From contig JABSPK010000003.1 of assembly GCA_013214065.1 (NCBI GenBank), forward strand, positions 62,001 through 126,000: DNA of 64,000 nt, written 5' to 3'. This document shows, piece after piece, positions 17,129 to 26,404 of the stretch. The notes under the pieces are model-generated. The model was not told where the DNA came from, ran no database searches, and saw nothing but the letters and a program-made list of their open reading frames with translations. A program made the translations under genes and the position numbers. The first letter of the stretch is position 1. Each line of letters begins with the position of its first letter. The DNA comes from Flavobacteriaceae bacterium. GTDB lineage: Bacteria; Bacteroidota; Bacteroidia; Flavobacteriales; Flavobacteriaceae.

Positions 17129-18526
17129 TTATTTCAAGCTCCCCACCATATCTTCGGGTTTTACCCAAGCATCGTATTCTTCTGCGGTGACATACCCGAG
17201 ATTGATCGCTTCCTCACGCAAAGTCGTTCCATTCTGATGGGCCGTATTGGCGATTTCAGCTGCTTTGTAATAGCCTATTTTCGTATTCAAGGCAGTAACG
17301 AGCATCAAGGAATTGTTCAACAGCCGTTCGATGGTATCGTGATTGGGTTCGATTCCCGCAGCACAGTTCACATCGAAACTGACACAAGCATCCCCGATCA
17401 ATTGGGCAGACTGCAGGATGTTGGCAGCCATCATGGGTTTAAAGACATTGAGCTCATAATGCCCTTGGGTACCGCCGACGGTAACGGCTACATCGTTACC
17501 CATAACCTGGGCGCAGACCATGGTCATGGCCTCACATTGTGTTGGATTCACTTTTCCAGGCATGATCGAACTTCCGGGTTCGTTGGCCGGAATGATGATT
17601 TCCCCGATTCCTGAGCGTGGTCCGGAAGCCATCATACGAATATCGTTGGCGATTTTGTTCAAGGAAACGGCCAATTGTTTCAAAGCTCCATGGGTTTCGA
17701 CGATCGCGTCATGCGCGGCAAGGGCTTCGAATTTGTTCTCGGCGGTCACAAAGGGAAGTCCACTGAACTCGGCAATGTAGCGAGCTACCATCACGTCATA
17801 CCCTTTGGGGGTATTGAGACCGGTACCTACTGCAGTACCCCCTAAGGCCAATTCAGCCAAATGACCCATGGTATGCTTCAATGCTTTTAGCCCATGATCG
17901 AGTTGGGAAACATAGCCTGAAAATTCCTGCCCTAGGGTCAAGGGTGTGGCATCCATCAAATGGGTGCGTCCGATTTTGACCACTTTCGAAAAGGCTTTGG
18001 CCTTGGCATCCAAGGTATTCCGTAACTGTTCGACACCCGGCAGGGTCACATCGACGATCTTCTTGTAAGCCGCGATATGCATTCCGGTAGGGAAGGTATC
18101 GTTCGAAGATTGTGATTTGTTCACATCATCGTTGGGCTGAATGGTCTTTTCACCTTCCCCGATTACCATTCCCGCAATTTCATGGGCGCGGTTGGCGATG
18201 ACTTCGTTGACGTTCATGTTGCTTTGGGTACCCGATCCGGTCTGCCAAATCACCAATGGAAATTGATCGTCGTGTTTGCCGGCAAGGATTTCGTCACAAA
18301 CGGATGCGATAAGGTCCCGTTTTTCAACCGCCAAGACCCCGAGTTCGTGGTTGGTATATGCAGCTGCTTTTTTTAGATAGGCAAAGCCCTTGACCACCTC
18401 AAGGGGCATAGAGCCCGCTGGTCCTATTTTAAAGTTATTCCTAGAGCGTTCGGTCTGGGCGCCCCAGTATTTGTCAGCGGGGACTTTCACCTCGCCCATA
18501 GTGTCTTTTTCGATACGGTACGTCAT
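17129..18526 (-). CDS. fumC: Fumarate hydratase class II
   Basis: A 465-residue enzyme of the fumarase/aspartase superfamily, full length. The family signature [16 protein letters not shown] lies near residue 318; substrate-binding segments [29 protein letters not shown] and [15 protein letters not shown] are intact. It hydrates fumarate to malate in the TCA cycle without an iron-sulfur cluster. A -7-type element TATCTTTG lies on the minus strand at 18546-18553, about 20 bases before the ATG, without an obvious -33 partner. Confidence 0.96.
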   Translation of the reverse strand: MTYRIEKDTMGEVKVPADKYWGAQTERSRNNFKIGPAGSMPLEVVKGFAYLKKAAAYTNHELGVLAVEKRDLIASVCDEILAGKHDDQFPLVIWQTGSGTQSNMNVNEVIANRAHEIAGMVIGEGEKTIQPNDDVNKSQSSNDTFPTGMHIAAYKKIVDVTLPGVEQLRNTLDAKAKAFSKVVKIGRTHLMDATPLTLGQEFSGYVSQLDHGLKALKHTMGHLAELALGGTAVGTGLNTPKGYDVMVARYIAEFSGLPFVTAENKFEALAAHDAIVETHGALKQLAVSLNKIANDIRMMASGPRSGIGEIIIPANEPGSSIMPGKVNPTQCEAMTMVCAQVMGNDVAVTVGGTQGHYELNVFKPMMAANILQSAQLIGDACVSFDVNCAAGIEPNHDTIERLLNNSLMLVTALNTKIGYYKAAEIANTAHQNGTTLREEAINLGYVTAEEYDAWVKPEDMVGSLK

Positions 18527-18545
18527 AGTTGCAAATAATATGGAA

Positions 18546-18553
18546 CAAAGATA
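18546..18553 (-). promoter_or_regulatory. Candidate -7 element for fumC
   Basis: Minus-strand TATCTTTG fits TAnnTTTG, the Bacteroidota housekeeping -7 motif. No TTG is seen at the expected distance, so support is partial. Confidence 0.45.
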
Positions 18554-18665
18554 GCCAGTTCTTTTTCTTCCTATGAAAAAGGAGTCACTTCGCCCAATAT
18601 TTTTCTTAATGGAACGTTAAGTCCCTTGAACCAATTCCCAAATCATTACCTATGAAAAATACCTA

Positions 18666-19550
18666 TTGACCACGATTTGTGCCTTTGGGGCACTAGTGTT
18701 GCACGGACAAGCCGATTCAACGGCGACTGAAGATTCCTTTGATGAGGAAGCTTATGCCAGGGTGCTCGACAGTATCAACGATTCCTTTACGTACCAACAT
18801 GGCGAGATCAGTATCGGTAACGATCTCGCGACTTTGCACGTACCGGAAGGTTTCGGGTTTTTGGATGCCGAGCAATCCCAACGTTTGCTCACCGACCTGT
18901 GGGGCAATCCGCCTTCAGATCCCCTAGGGATGTTGATTCCGGAGGGGACTTCATTACTCGGAGATGATTTTACCTATGCCATTGAACTTACCTATTCCGA
19001 AGAGGGCTATATCGATGATGAGGATGCCGAGGATATCGATTATGATGATTTGATGGATCAGATGAAGGAAGATGCGGTAGCCGAGAACGATCGTCGTGTC
19101 GAAATGGGGTATCCCGGAATCGAAATCGTCGGTTGGGCCGCGAAACCTTTTTATGACCAAGGGGCTAAAAAACTCCATTGGGCCAAGGAAATCAAGTTCG
19201 AAGGAGAAGAAGAAAACACCTTGAATTATAACATCCGCATTTTGGGGCGCAAAGGGTACTTGACCATGAATGCCATCAGTCAAATGGGACAGCTGCCCTT
19301 GGTGCAAGAGAATGTCGAACCTATTATCGCCAGTGTTGAGTTCAACAGCGGCAACAGATATTCCGATTTCAACCCGGATCTTGATGAAGTCGCGGCTTAC
19401 GGTATTGGCGGACTCATTGCCGGAAAAGTCTTGGCCAAAGCCGGATTCTTTGCCTTGTTATTGAAATTCTGGAAGTTCATCGCACTCGGGGTCGTAGGCC
19501 TGTTCGGCATGTTCCGTAGGAAACTGTTCGGGTCCAAGGAAAATTCTTAG
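18666..19550 (+). CDS. DUF2167 membrane protein with a disrupted start
   Basis: A DUF2167-type protein of about 295 residues: HGEISIGNDLATLHVPEGFGF-like opening, then LDAEQSQRLLTDLWGNPP and a C-terminal membrane segment (GFFALLLKFWKFIALGVVGLFGM) with a basic tail. Function is unknown. The expected signal peptide is broken: the ATG at 18652 reads ATGAAAAATACCTATTGA and stops after five codons, while the open frame begins at TTG 18666. One more A in the A run would give MKKYLLTTICAFGALVLHGQ, a perfect signal peptide in frame with the rest. It is either a real single-base loss, a phase-variable run, or a sequencing error; otherwise the TTG start gives a shortened signal. Confidence 0.72.
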   Translation: MTTICAFGALVLHGQADSTATEDSFDEEAYARVLDSINDSFTYQHGEISIGNDLATLHVPEGFGFLDAEQSQRLLTDLWGNPPSDPLGMLIPEGTSLLGDDFTYAIELTYSEEGYIDDEDAEDIDYDDLMDQMKEDAVAENDRRVEMGYPGIEIVGWAAKPFYDQGAKKLHWAKEIKFEGEEENTLNYNIRILGRKGYLTMNAISQMGQLPLVQENVEPIIASVEFNSGNRYSDFNPDLDEVAAYGIGGLIAGKVLAKAGFFALLLKFWKFIALGVVGLFGMFRRKLFGSKENS

Positions 19551-19609
19551 TATCGATAACTTAGTTGCAAATTTTTCCTTGTATCTTCGCCCTGTAAATA
19601 AAAGTACCA

Positions 19610-19783
19610 ATGGTAGAATTTGATCAGTATCTCGGATTTTTAGCGTTTTTGACCATTTTGACAATCGGTTTCTGGCTAATGATATTCTTGTTGACCTTTG
19701 TGGTTCCATATTGGTTGACCGGAAATTTACTCGAGATGTGGAAGGAAAAACGCGAGGCCAAACGCGCCAAGCGAAACGCATAA
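19610..19783 (+). CDS. Small membrane protein, 57 residues
   Basis: ATG 19610 to TAA 19783 encodes 57 residues. The body is two hydrophobic segments (YLGFLAFLTILTIGFWLMIF and LLTFVVPYWLT) and the tail is strongly basic (MWKEKREAKRAKRNA), so positive-inside topology puts the tail in the cytoplasm. A TATCTTCG element at 19582-19589 could be its -7 box, and a strong terminator follows directly, so it is probably its own small transcript. I do not recognise a family. Confidence 0.65.
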   Translation: MVEFDQYLGFLAFLTILTIGFWLMIFLLTFVVPYWLTGNLLEMWKEKREAKRAKRNA

Positions 19784-19786
19784 ATT

Positions 19787-19814
19787 AAAAAGGAGCTTTT
19801 CAGCTCCTTTTTTT
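19787..19814. terminator. Bidirectional intrinsic terminator
   Basis: AAAAAGGAGCT, loop TTTC, AGCTCCTTTTTTT. A and T runs on both sides allow it to serve the small membrane protein gene and the convergent TonB receptor, whose stop codon it touches. Confidence 0.88.
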
Positions 19815-22242
19815 ATGCTCCGAATTCTTCACCATCCCCATCGAAATCCTGCTGGCGTTGGCCTCTTTTCTTTTTCTGATTGAAGCGATAGGTGAACGAA
19901 AGGTTATAACTACGAACCCGCCATTGAAACTCACTATCGGTCTCAAAGAACGGCGTTATCGTCTCACTGACCCGCCTTCGACTATTGAACACATCACTTA
20001 CGTTAAAAGCCAATGATGCTTTCTCATTGAAAAAGTCCTTGCTGAAGGCCAGATCCATTGAAAAAATGCCTTGGTTTTTGGTTTGTGCGTTTTCAGTAGG
20101 GCCGCGATAAAACACACGCGTCTGCCAATCGATCTGTTTGGGCAAAGTGATCTTATTGTTCAAACGGATAAACCAGCTTAAGTTTTCCGCGTCGAAGTTT
20201 TGGTCATTGAAATCACCTCGTGTGATCAAATTGAAAATATTGACATTACCATTGAGATTCCATTTTCGCGTCGGGCGATAATTCGAGGTCACTTCGAACC
20301 CAAAGCGTTCGTTACTAGCCAGGTTTACCGGTGTACGCCGTATGATACTGACGGTTTCGCCATCGAACAAGGTCGTTTCACCCGTATCTTCAGTGATGAA
20401 GGTAATCACATCCGTTGCCCGTTGGTAATAGATGGATCCGTTCAAGGTCAATTTCTTAAAGCGCTTTAGGTATCCGAAATCCACCTGGTTTGAAAAACTG
20501 GGGGCCAGGTTCGGGTTCCCTTGAAAAAGATTGGTTGGGCTTGAACGCGATGGAAACGGGTTGAGGAAAAAGGACCGGGGGCGTCGAATACGACGGTTGT
20601 AGCCGAATTGAAAACTCTCCCCTTCGCTCAGTTCATAATTCAGGTTCAGGGTAGGGAAGAGGCCGTTGAAATCATTATCGCTGAATTCGTTGGTCTCCAA
20701 TTGCTCAACGATCTGTTTGGTGGCCTCATACCGTAGTCCGGCCAAAAAGGAAAATTTGTCGAAGGTATTGCCGTATTGGCTGTAAAACGCATTGACACGT
20801 TGCTCGAATTCGAGTACGTTACTCGGGTCGGTAATACCCAGCTCCGTCAGGGTAGGACTGATGAAATCGACGTCGTAATCCGTACTCAATTGGTTGAAGT
20901 CCCCTCGATAACCAAACTCGAATTGTCCCCCTTTGCCTGATGGTACGACATAATCCAACTGAAAGAATACCCGTTCTTGGTCTTCGGCCGTGCGCACGCG
21001 TTCACTGTCAAAGCCATTTTGTACGATGAGCGATTCTTCGATTTCATCGCTGGTTTCGTATTGAAAAGCAAAAGTCAGCGTATGGTCTGAATTGCCATTG
21101 AATTGGGTATCGAAATTCAAGGCATATTGAAAAGAATCGTCATTCTCGGTTTCCGGATCGAAGCGAAATCCGGAGGTTTGCGTCCCGCCCGCGTTTCGTT
21201 GGCTGAAGTTGTTCGAGGTTTCACTGGTATTGTTGCGATCCCTGACAAATATGGAATTCGTGATCGAAGTGTTCTTTCCGACATACCATTCAAGCCCGAA
21301 GTTCGCGTTCAGCCCTTTACGGACCCGTTCAAAGTCACGTTCTTCGCGAATACTGTTGGTAAACTGCCCATCGCTGTCGAAAAAATCGGTGTCGTTTAGA
21401 GAATTTCCGGGGCGCTCCCGGTAATTATACCCCGTGTTGGTGAAAAAATTCAAATCCCCGGTGCGGTAGTTGAGATTACCGTTGATCCCGGCCGACCACG
21501 GATATCCGCCGTTGGCGGTGAGGGCGCCATTCAATCCTTGCAATTTACTGCGCCGTAGAATGATATTGATAATACCCCCAGATCCTTCGGCATCATAACG
21601 GGCCGATGGTGAGGTAATGACCTCCACTTTTTCTATGGATTCAGCAGGTAATTGCCGCAAAGCATCCGTGCTGTTCAATCCGGTGATCGCCGAAGGCTTG
21701 CCATTGATTAAAATTCGGGCATCATCGTTGCCACGAAGTTGCACATTGCCTTCTACATCGACCGATACCGATGGTACGTTATCGAGCACATCACTGACGG
21801 TACCCCCACGAACGGTCAGGTCTTTGCCTACGTTGTAAATCTTTTTATCCAAACGCAATTCGACCGTGGTCCGTTCGGCAATGACCTCGACTTCATCCAA
21901 CTGGGCAACATCGATGGCGAGTGAAATCACCCCCAGATCCGTATCGGAACGTAACAGTTGATTTTCAAGGCGATAGGTCGTATAGGAAATGTATTCGATC
22001 GAAACGTGGTACCGCCCTGCGGTCGTTTCGACCTCGAAACGGCCTTGTGCATCGGTGATGCCGCCGGTGACGACTTCCGGATTGCGGACCGACTGGAGGA
22101 CCAAGGTGGCGTATTCAAGGGGTTGCCCTGAATCTTTGTCGATGACTGTTCCTGAAATTTTAACTTGTGGTAGGTTTTGCGGGCGTTGGGCCATAGTAAG
22201 GGAAGTGCACGCCAGCAGCAATCCCAAGAACAGTTTTTGCAT
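19813..22242 (-). CDS. TonB-dependent receptor, outer membrane beta-barrel family
   Basis: An 809-residue receptor: signal peptide (MQKLFLGLLLACTSLTMAQ), carboxypeptidase-regulatory domain (ISGTVIDKDSGQPLEYATL, about residues 29-115), linker QLDEVEVIAER, plug (VSDVLDNVPSVSVDVEGNVQLRG is split between residues about 145-170), then a barrel of alternating strands such as LTFAFQYET, FSFLAGLRYEA and LNGSIYYQRA. The C-terminus is atypical: after YNLSFTYRF it adds a soluble tail NQKKKRGQRQQDFDGDGEEF. The ligand is unknown. It lies one base from the upstream small gene and is doubtless co-transcribed with it. Confidence 0.88.
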   Translation of the reverse strand: MQKLFLGLLLACTSLTMAQRPQNLPQVKISGTVIDKDSGQPLEYATLVLQSVRNPEVVTGGITDAQGRFEVETTAGRYHVSIEYISYTTYRLENQLLRSDTDLGVISLAIDVAQLDEVEVIAERTTVELRLDKKIYNVGKDLTVRGGTVSDVLDNVPSVSVDVEGNVQLRGNDDARILINGKPSAITGLNSTDALRQLPAESIEKVEVITSPSARYDAEGSGGIINIILRRSKLQGLNGALTANGGYPWSAGINGNLNYRTGDLNFFTNTGYNYRERPGNSLNDTDFFDSDGQFTNSIREERDFERVRKGLNANFGLEWYVGKNTSITNSIFVRDRNNTSETSNNFSQRNAGGTQTSGFRFDPETENDDSFQYALNFDTQFNGNSDHTLTFAFQYETSDEIEESLIVQNGFDSERVRTAEDQERVFFQLDYVVPSGKGGQFEFGYRGDFNQLSTDYDVDFISPTLTELGITDPSNVLEFEQRVNAFYSQYGNTFDKFSFLAGLRYEATKQIVEQLETNEFSDNDFNGLFPTLNLNYELSEGESFQFGYNRRIRRPRSFFLNPFPSRSSPTNLFQGNPNLAPSFSNQVDFGYLKRFKKLTLNGSIYYQRATDVITFITEDTGETTLFDGETVSIIRRTPVNLASNERFGFEVTSNYRPTRKWNLNGNVNIFNLITRGDFNDQNFDAENLSWFIRLNNKITLPKQIDWQTRVFYRGPTENAQTKNQGIFSMDLAFSKDFFNEKASLAFNVSDVFNSRRRVSETITPFFETDSEFQWRVRSYNLSFTYRFNQKKKRGQRQQDFDGDGEEFGA

Positions 22243-22243
22243 A

Positions 22244-22705
22244 TTATTCCTTGTTTTTCTTCTTTTTGCGTTTCTTTCGCTTCTTGGCCTGAAAACGGTT
22301 TTTCTGCAGATCCAGATAGGCCAGGTATTTTTCTTCCGGCAATCCGGCTTTCAATTCTTCGTTTTGTTGTTCGCTTAGTTTATCGAACTCTTCCTTCATT
22401 TTCTGGGGTTCCAGTTTTAAGATCTGCAACTCCATTCTCTTTTGTACGTATTTGACCAATGTAGAACGCATTACGGCCTCTTCGAATGGATCCAATTGCA
22501 GATTTTCGATGATTTTAGGCATTTGCTCATCGACGAGCTGATCGGCCGTTTTAGGTTCCGGTTCTTTTGGAGGGGTCTGCACCTGGGGAACGACACTACC
22601 GCCGCGACGGTTGTTCAACTGGTTTCGGGTGCCGAATTGTGCCATCATCGGGGCCGTAACCATAAGCATGGCCACGATTGAGGTAAGTAGTGTTGATGTT
22701 TTCAT
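22244..22705 (-). CDS. Secreted lysine-rich helical protein, function unknown
   Basis: A 153-residue protein with a signal peptide (MKTSTLLTSIVAMLMVTAPMMA), a Pro-rich linker (QVQTPPKEPEPK) and a helical body (LDPFEEAVMRSTLVKYVQKRMEL) ending in an extreme basic tail (KKRKKRKKKKNKE). The helical part vaguely recalls Spy/CpxP-like periplasmic proteins, but no LTxxQ motif is visible. The TonB receptor starts one base after this gene stops, so the two are one operon and may act together at the envelope. Confidence 0.72.
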   Translation of the reverse strand: MKTSTLLTSIVAMLMVTAPMMAQFGTRNQLNNRRGGSVVPQVQTPPKEPEPKTADQLVDEQMPKIIENLQLDPFEEAVMRSTLVKYVQKRMELQILKLEPQKMKEEFDKLSEQQNEELKAGLPEEKYLAYLDLQKNRFQAKKRKKRKKKKNKE

Positions 22706-22807
22706 TTTCGATTGGATTTCAAAAGTAGGGTAGGGTTTAGTCCTACCGGGTTAAATGTTTGTTAAATGGATTTTGCTGATTCTCGAATTAGGATTCCTTT
22801 AACGAAT

Positions 22808-23903
22808 TCAGCTTTCTCTTTGTCCCATCATCATTAGATAAGCCTTCAAAAAGGCACTGATATCCCCATCCATCACCGCATCTACGTTGCCGGTTTCATG
22901 GGCGGTTCGTACGTCTTTCACCAATTTATACGGATGCATGACATAGTTCCGGATCTGAGAGCCCCATTCGATCTTCATTTTGGAGGCTTCGATTTCTTGT
23001 CGGGCTTCTTGCCGCTTTCGTAATTCGATTTCGTACAGCTGCGATTTGAGCATGCGCATGGCCGTCGCCCTGTTGTCATGTTGTGAGCGGGAATCGGAAC
23101 AGGAAATCTGTATCCCTGTGGGTTTATGGACCAACTGCACCTTGGTCTCCACCTTGTTGACATTTTGACCTCCGGCCCCGCTTGAACGGGCCGTGGTGAT
23201 TTCGATATCGGAAGGGTTTACCTCGATTTCGATACTATCGTCGACCAAAGGGTATACATAGACCGAGGCGAAGGAGGTATGCCGCTTGGCGTTACTATCG
23301 AAGGGGGAAATGCGTACAAGGCGGTGTACACCGTTCTCACCCTTTAACCAACCAAAGGCATATTCACCCTCAATTTCAAGGGTCACCGTTTTGATGCCGG
23401 CCACATCACCTTCTTGGTAGTTCAGTTCCTTGACCTTGTAGCCGTTCTTTTCACTCCACATTATGTACATCCGCATGAGCATTGATGCCCAATCACAACT
23501 TTCGGTACCCCCGGCACCTGCCGTGATCTGTAGCACCGCGGTCAATTCATCACCTTCTTCTGAAAGCATGTTCCTGAATTCGAGGTTTTCAATACTTTCA
23601 AGCGCTTGGGAGTGCTTTTCCGTAACCTCCTCATCGGTCACTTCACCGGCTTCATGGAATTCGAGCAACACCTCCAAATCATTGGCATGGGTAGTAGCTG
23701 CGTTGAACTCCTCAACCCATTTCTTCTTCGATTTGATCGTCTGCATTTGTTTTTGGGCTTCTTGGGGGTTGTCCCAGAACCCTGGAGCGAGTGTTTTTTC
23801 TTCCTCGTTCTCTATTTCGATGAGTTTGGCATCAATGTCAAAGATACCTCCTTAACGCACCAAGGCGCTCGATAAGATCTTTCTGCTGATCTGTAGTTAC
23901 CAT
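22808..23903 (-). CDS. prfB: Peptide chain release factor 2, with programmed +1 frameshift
   Basis: The gene is read in two frames: 23903-23841 (21 codons from ATG to CTT), a skipped T at 23840, then 23839-22808, giving 364 residues, the normal RF2 length. The slip site CTTTGAC (minus strand 23843-23837) follows an internal AGGAGG (23852-23847) with a three-base spacer, the classic autoregulatory frameshift signal. The main frame carries the catalytic GGQ ([14 protein letters not shown]) and the stop-codon recognition SPF ([10 protein letters not shown]). RF2 ends translation at UGA and UAA; low RF2 lets the ribosome pause at the in-frame UGA and shift. Confidence 0.95.
23837..23852 (-). promoter_or_regulatory. 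prfB: prfB +1 frameshift element
   Basis: AGGAGG-TAT-CTT-TGA-C on the minus strand: Shine-Dalgarno-like hexamer, three-base spacer, slippery CTT codon, and UGA stop followed by C. All elements of the canonical RF2 frameshift window are present. Confidence 0.95.
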
Positions 23904-23920
23904 TCCGTGTAGATTTCAGG

Positions 23921-23950
23921 CAAAAATAAACTTTCACTATGGTTGGACAA
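23921..23950 (-). promoter_or_regulatory. Promoter of prfB
   Basis: On the minus strand TTG (23950-23948), a 19-base spacer, and TATTTTTG (23928-23921), fitting the Bacteroidota TTG-N19-TAnnTTTG pattern exactly, 17 bases before the ATG. Confidence 0.7.
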
Positions 23951-23986
23951 CCAAATTTATATATTTTTAAAATCAATTCATTTTCT

Positions 23987-26401
23987 ATGAGACCAACCAC
24001 TGTGATAAGCCTGTTTTTGCTGTTTTTAGGGGGGACGACATCCGCCCAAAATTTTGAGATGACCAAAGACTTCCAAAAGTTCGATGGCTATTTCAATTTT
24101 TACTATGACGATGCGAGTGATAAGATTTATTTGCAAGTCGATGAGCTCGAAAAGGAGTTTTTATATGTGTATTCATTAAGCAGTGGGATCGGTAGCAATG
24201 ATATCGGCCTGGATCGCGGTCAGTTGGGTAATGAACAAGTGGTTTTCTTTAAGAAAGCGGGGACCAAATTGCTCTTAGTGCAGCCCAATATGCGTTTCCG
24301 AGCGTTGACCGATAATTCCTTGGAACGGCAATCGGTCGAACAGGCCTTTGCGAAGTCGGTCTTACACGGATTTAAAATCGCCGAAGAATCAAAAGGCAGT
24401 TACTTGATCGATTTCACCGACTTTTTAATGCGTGATGCCCATGGGGTTTCCGCGCGATTAAGGCGGGCCGACCAAGGTTCGTATAGTTTGGACAAATCGA
24501 AGAGTGCCTTGGCTTTCGAGCGCACCAAAGCCTTTCCTAAGAACGTTGAGTTCGATTTGACCCTCACTTTTAAAGGGGATGCCAAAGGGGGATACATCCG
24601 ATCGGTGACCCCGAACCCGAACTTGGTAACGGTAGCCCAACACCATTCCTTAGTGGAATTACCGGATGACGGCTATCAAAAAAGACAGTTCGATCCACGA
24701 TGTGGCTCGTACCCTTTTACCTATTATGATTATGCAACACCCGTTCAAGAACCGATATTGAAGCGGTTCGTTAGAAGGCATCGTCTCGAAAAGAAAAATC
24801 CGGAGGCAGCGGTCAGTGAGGCTGTTGAACCCATCATCTATTATTTGGACAACGGCACGCCCGAACCCGTCCGTTCCGCACTATTGGAAGGGGGTAAATG
24901 GTGGAACCAAGCTTTTGAGGCCATTGGTTTCAAAGACGCCTACCAAGTGAAGATATTGCCCGATGATGCCGATCCATTGGATGTACGTTATAATGTCATT
25001 CAATGGGTACACCGTTCGACGCGCGGATGGAGCTATGGCAGCAGTGTCACCGATCCAAGAACCGGTGAGATCATCAAAGGCCATGTAAGCCTTGGCAGTT
25101 TGCGTATCCGACAAGATTTCTTGATCGCCCAAGCTTTGATGGACAAACCCTTCGCCGAACGGGATGATAATTACCAGCCCATGCTTGATTTGGCTTTGGC
25201 CCGGATCCGACAATTGTCGGCTCATGAAATCGGCCATACGCTCGGTTTTGCCCACAATTTCGCAGCCAGCACCAACAATAGGGCCTCCGTTATGGATTAT
25301 CCCCATCCACAGTTCACCCTGAACAGTGGGGCAATCGACTTTTCGAAGGCATATGATACTGGGATCGGTGAGTGGGACAAGGTTACGGTGGCCTATTCGT
25401 ATTCGGATTTCCCAAAAGGTACCGATGAGACCCAAGCGCTAAATGCCATTCTATCCGAAGCCCAGTCGAAAGGCCTGCGTTACCTTTCAGATCAAGATGC
25501 CCGACCACTAGGTGGAGCCCATGCACTAGCCCACCTTTGGGACAATGGGACAAGTGCCAGTCAAGAATTGGATGATATCCTTAAGATCAGGGAAAAAGCC
25601 ATCGCGAATTTCTCTATTGACAATATTAGAAAAGGGGAACCGAACTCGGTACTGGAAGATGTGTTCGTTCCTTTGTACTTCCTGCACCGCTACCAGACCG
25701 AGGCCGTCGCCAAGATCGTCGGGGGGCTGGATTATAATTATACGGTAAAAGGCGATGGTCAGTATACCGTAAAAGTCGTGAACAGGGCTACGCAGGAAAA
25801 CGCCTTAAAGGCCTTGTTGAAAACGATTTCACCGAAAACCCTGGCCATACCGCAAGAGAAACTAGCACTTTTCCCACCGAGGAGTATCGGGTATAACAGG
25901 ACCCGCGAATCGTTCAAAGGGAAGACCGGGGTCGCTTTCGATCCATTCGGGGCTGTCGAGACTGCCAGTGAAACCAGCTTGTCGTTGTTGTTCCACCCAG
26001 AACGAGCAAATCGATTGATACAGCAAAAAGCCTTGGATGACGACCAATTGAGCCTAAAGGAAGTTATTGAGACCGTGTTCGACAGTACCCTAAAAGCAAA
26101 ACGCCAGAAGGGATACCTCGGTGAATTACAGAAAACCATCAATTGGCAGGTCTTGCAAGAATTGATGTATTTGGCGAGCAATAAAAATAGCATGCCCCAA
26201 GTGACGGAGACTATCCTTTTTGAAATGATGCGGCTAAAAACCTACTTGGGAGACGGATCAAGGGCCACTGATCCCAACGCCATCCTGATGCGCAAAGAAG
26301 TAGAAGGCTTTATAGGAAATCCAAGGGGTTACAAAAAGAAAATGACGGCGCCGAAGATTCCCGATGGATCGCCCATTGGCATGGCCTGTTCCGAAAATTG
26401 A
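23987..26401 (+). CDS. Secreted zinc-dependent metalloprotease (DUF5117/DUF5118-type)
   Basis: An 804-residue secreted protein; ATG 23987 starts the signal peptide MRPTTVISLFLLFLGGTTSAQ. The extended zinc motif HEIGHTLGFAHN (about residue 410) is of the metzincin type HExxHxxGxxH, followed further on by a family-typical VMDYPHP methionine turn. Domain order (N-terminal DUF5118/5117-like, catalytic, C-terminal helical) matches the large zinc-dependent metalloproteases common in Bacteroidota. It should act in the periplasm or outside. The threonine aldolase gene begins three bases later. Confidence 0.85.
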   Translation: MRPTTVISLFLLFLGGTTSAQNFEMTKDFQKFDGYFNFYYDDASDKIYLQVDELEKEFLYVYSLSSGIGSNDIGLDRGQLGNEQVVFFKKAGTKLLLVQPNMRFRALTDNSLERQSVEQAFAKSVLHGFKIAEESKGSYLIDFTDFLMRDAHGVSARLRRADQGSYSLDKSKSALAFERTKAFPKNVEFDLTLTFKGDAKGGYIRSVTPNPNLVTVAQHHSLVELPDDGYQKRQFDPRCGSYPFTYYDYATPVQEPILKRFVRRHRLEKKNPEAAVSEAVEPIIYYLDNGTPEPVRSALLEGGKWWNQAFEAIGFKDAYQVKILPDDADPLDVRYNVIQWVHRSTRGWSYGSSVTDPRTGEIIKGHVSLGSLRIRQDFLIAQALMDKPFAERDDNYQPMLDLALARIRQLSAHEIGHTLGFAHNFAASTNNRASVMDYPHPQFTLNSGAIDFSKAYDTGIGEWDKVTVAYSYSDFPKGTDETQALNAILSEAQSKGLRYLSDQDARPLGGAHALAHLWDNGTSASQELDDILKIREKAIANFSIDNIRKGEPNSVLEDVFVPLYFLHRYQTEAVAKIVGGLDYNYTVKGDGQYTVKVVNRATQENALKALLKTISPKTLAIPQEKLALFPPRSIGYNRTRESFKGKTGVAFDPFGAVETASETSLSLLFHPERANRLIQQKALDDDQLSLKEVIETVFDSTLKAKRQKGYLGELQKTINWQVLQELMYLASNKNSMPQVTETILFEMMRLKTYLGDGSRATDPNAILMRKEVEGFIGNPRGYKKKMTAPKIPDGSPIGMACSEN

Positions 26402-26404
26402 CCC

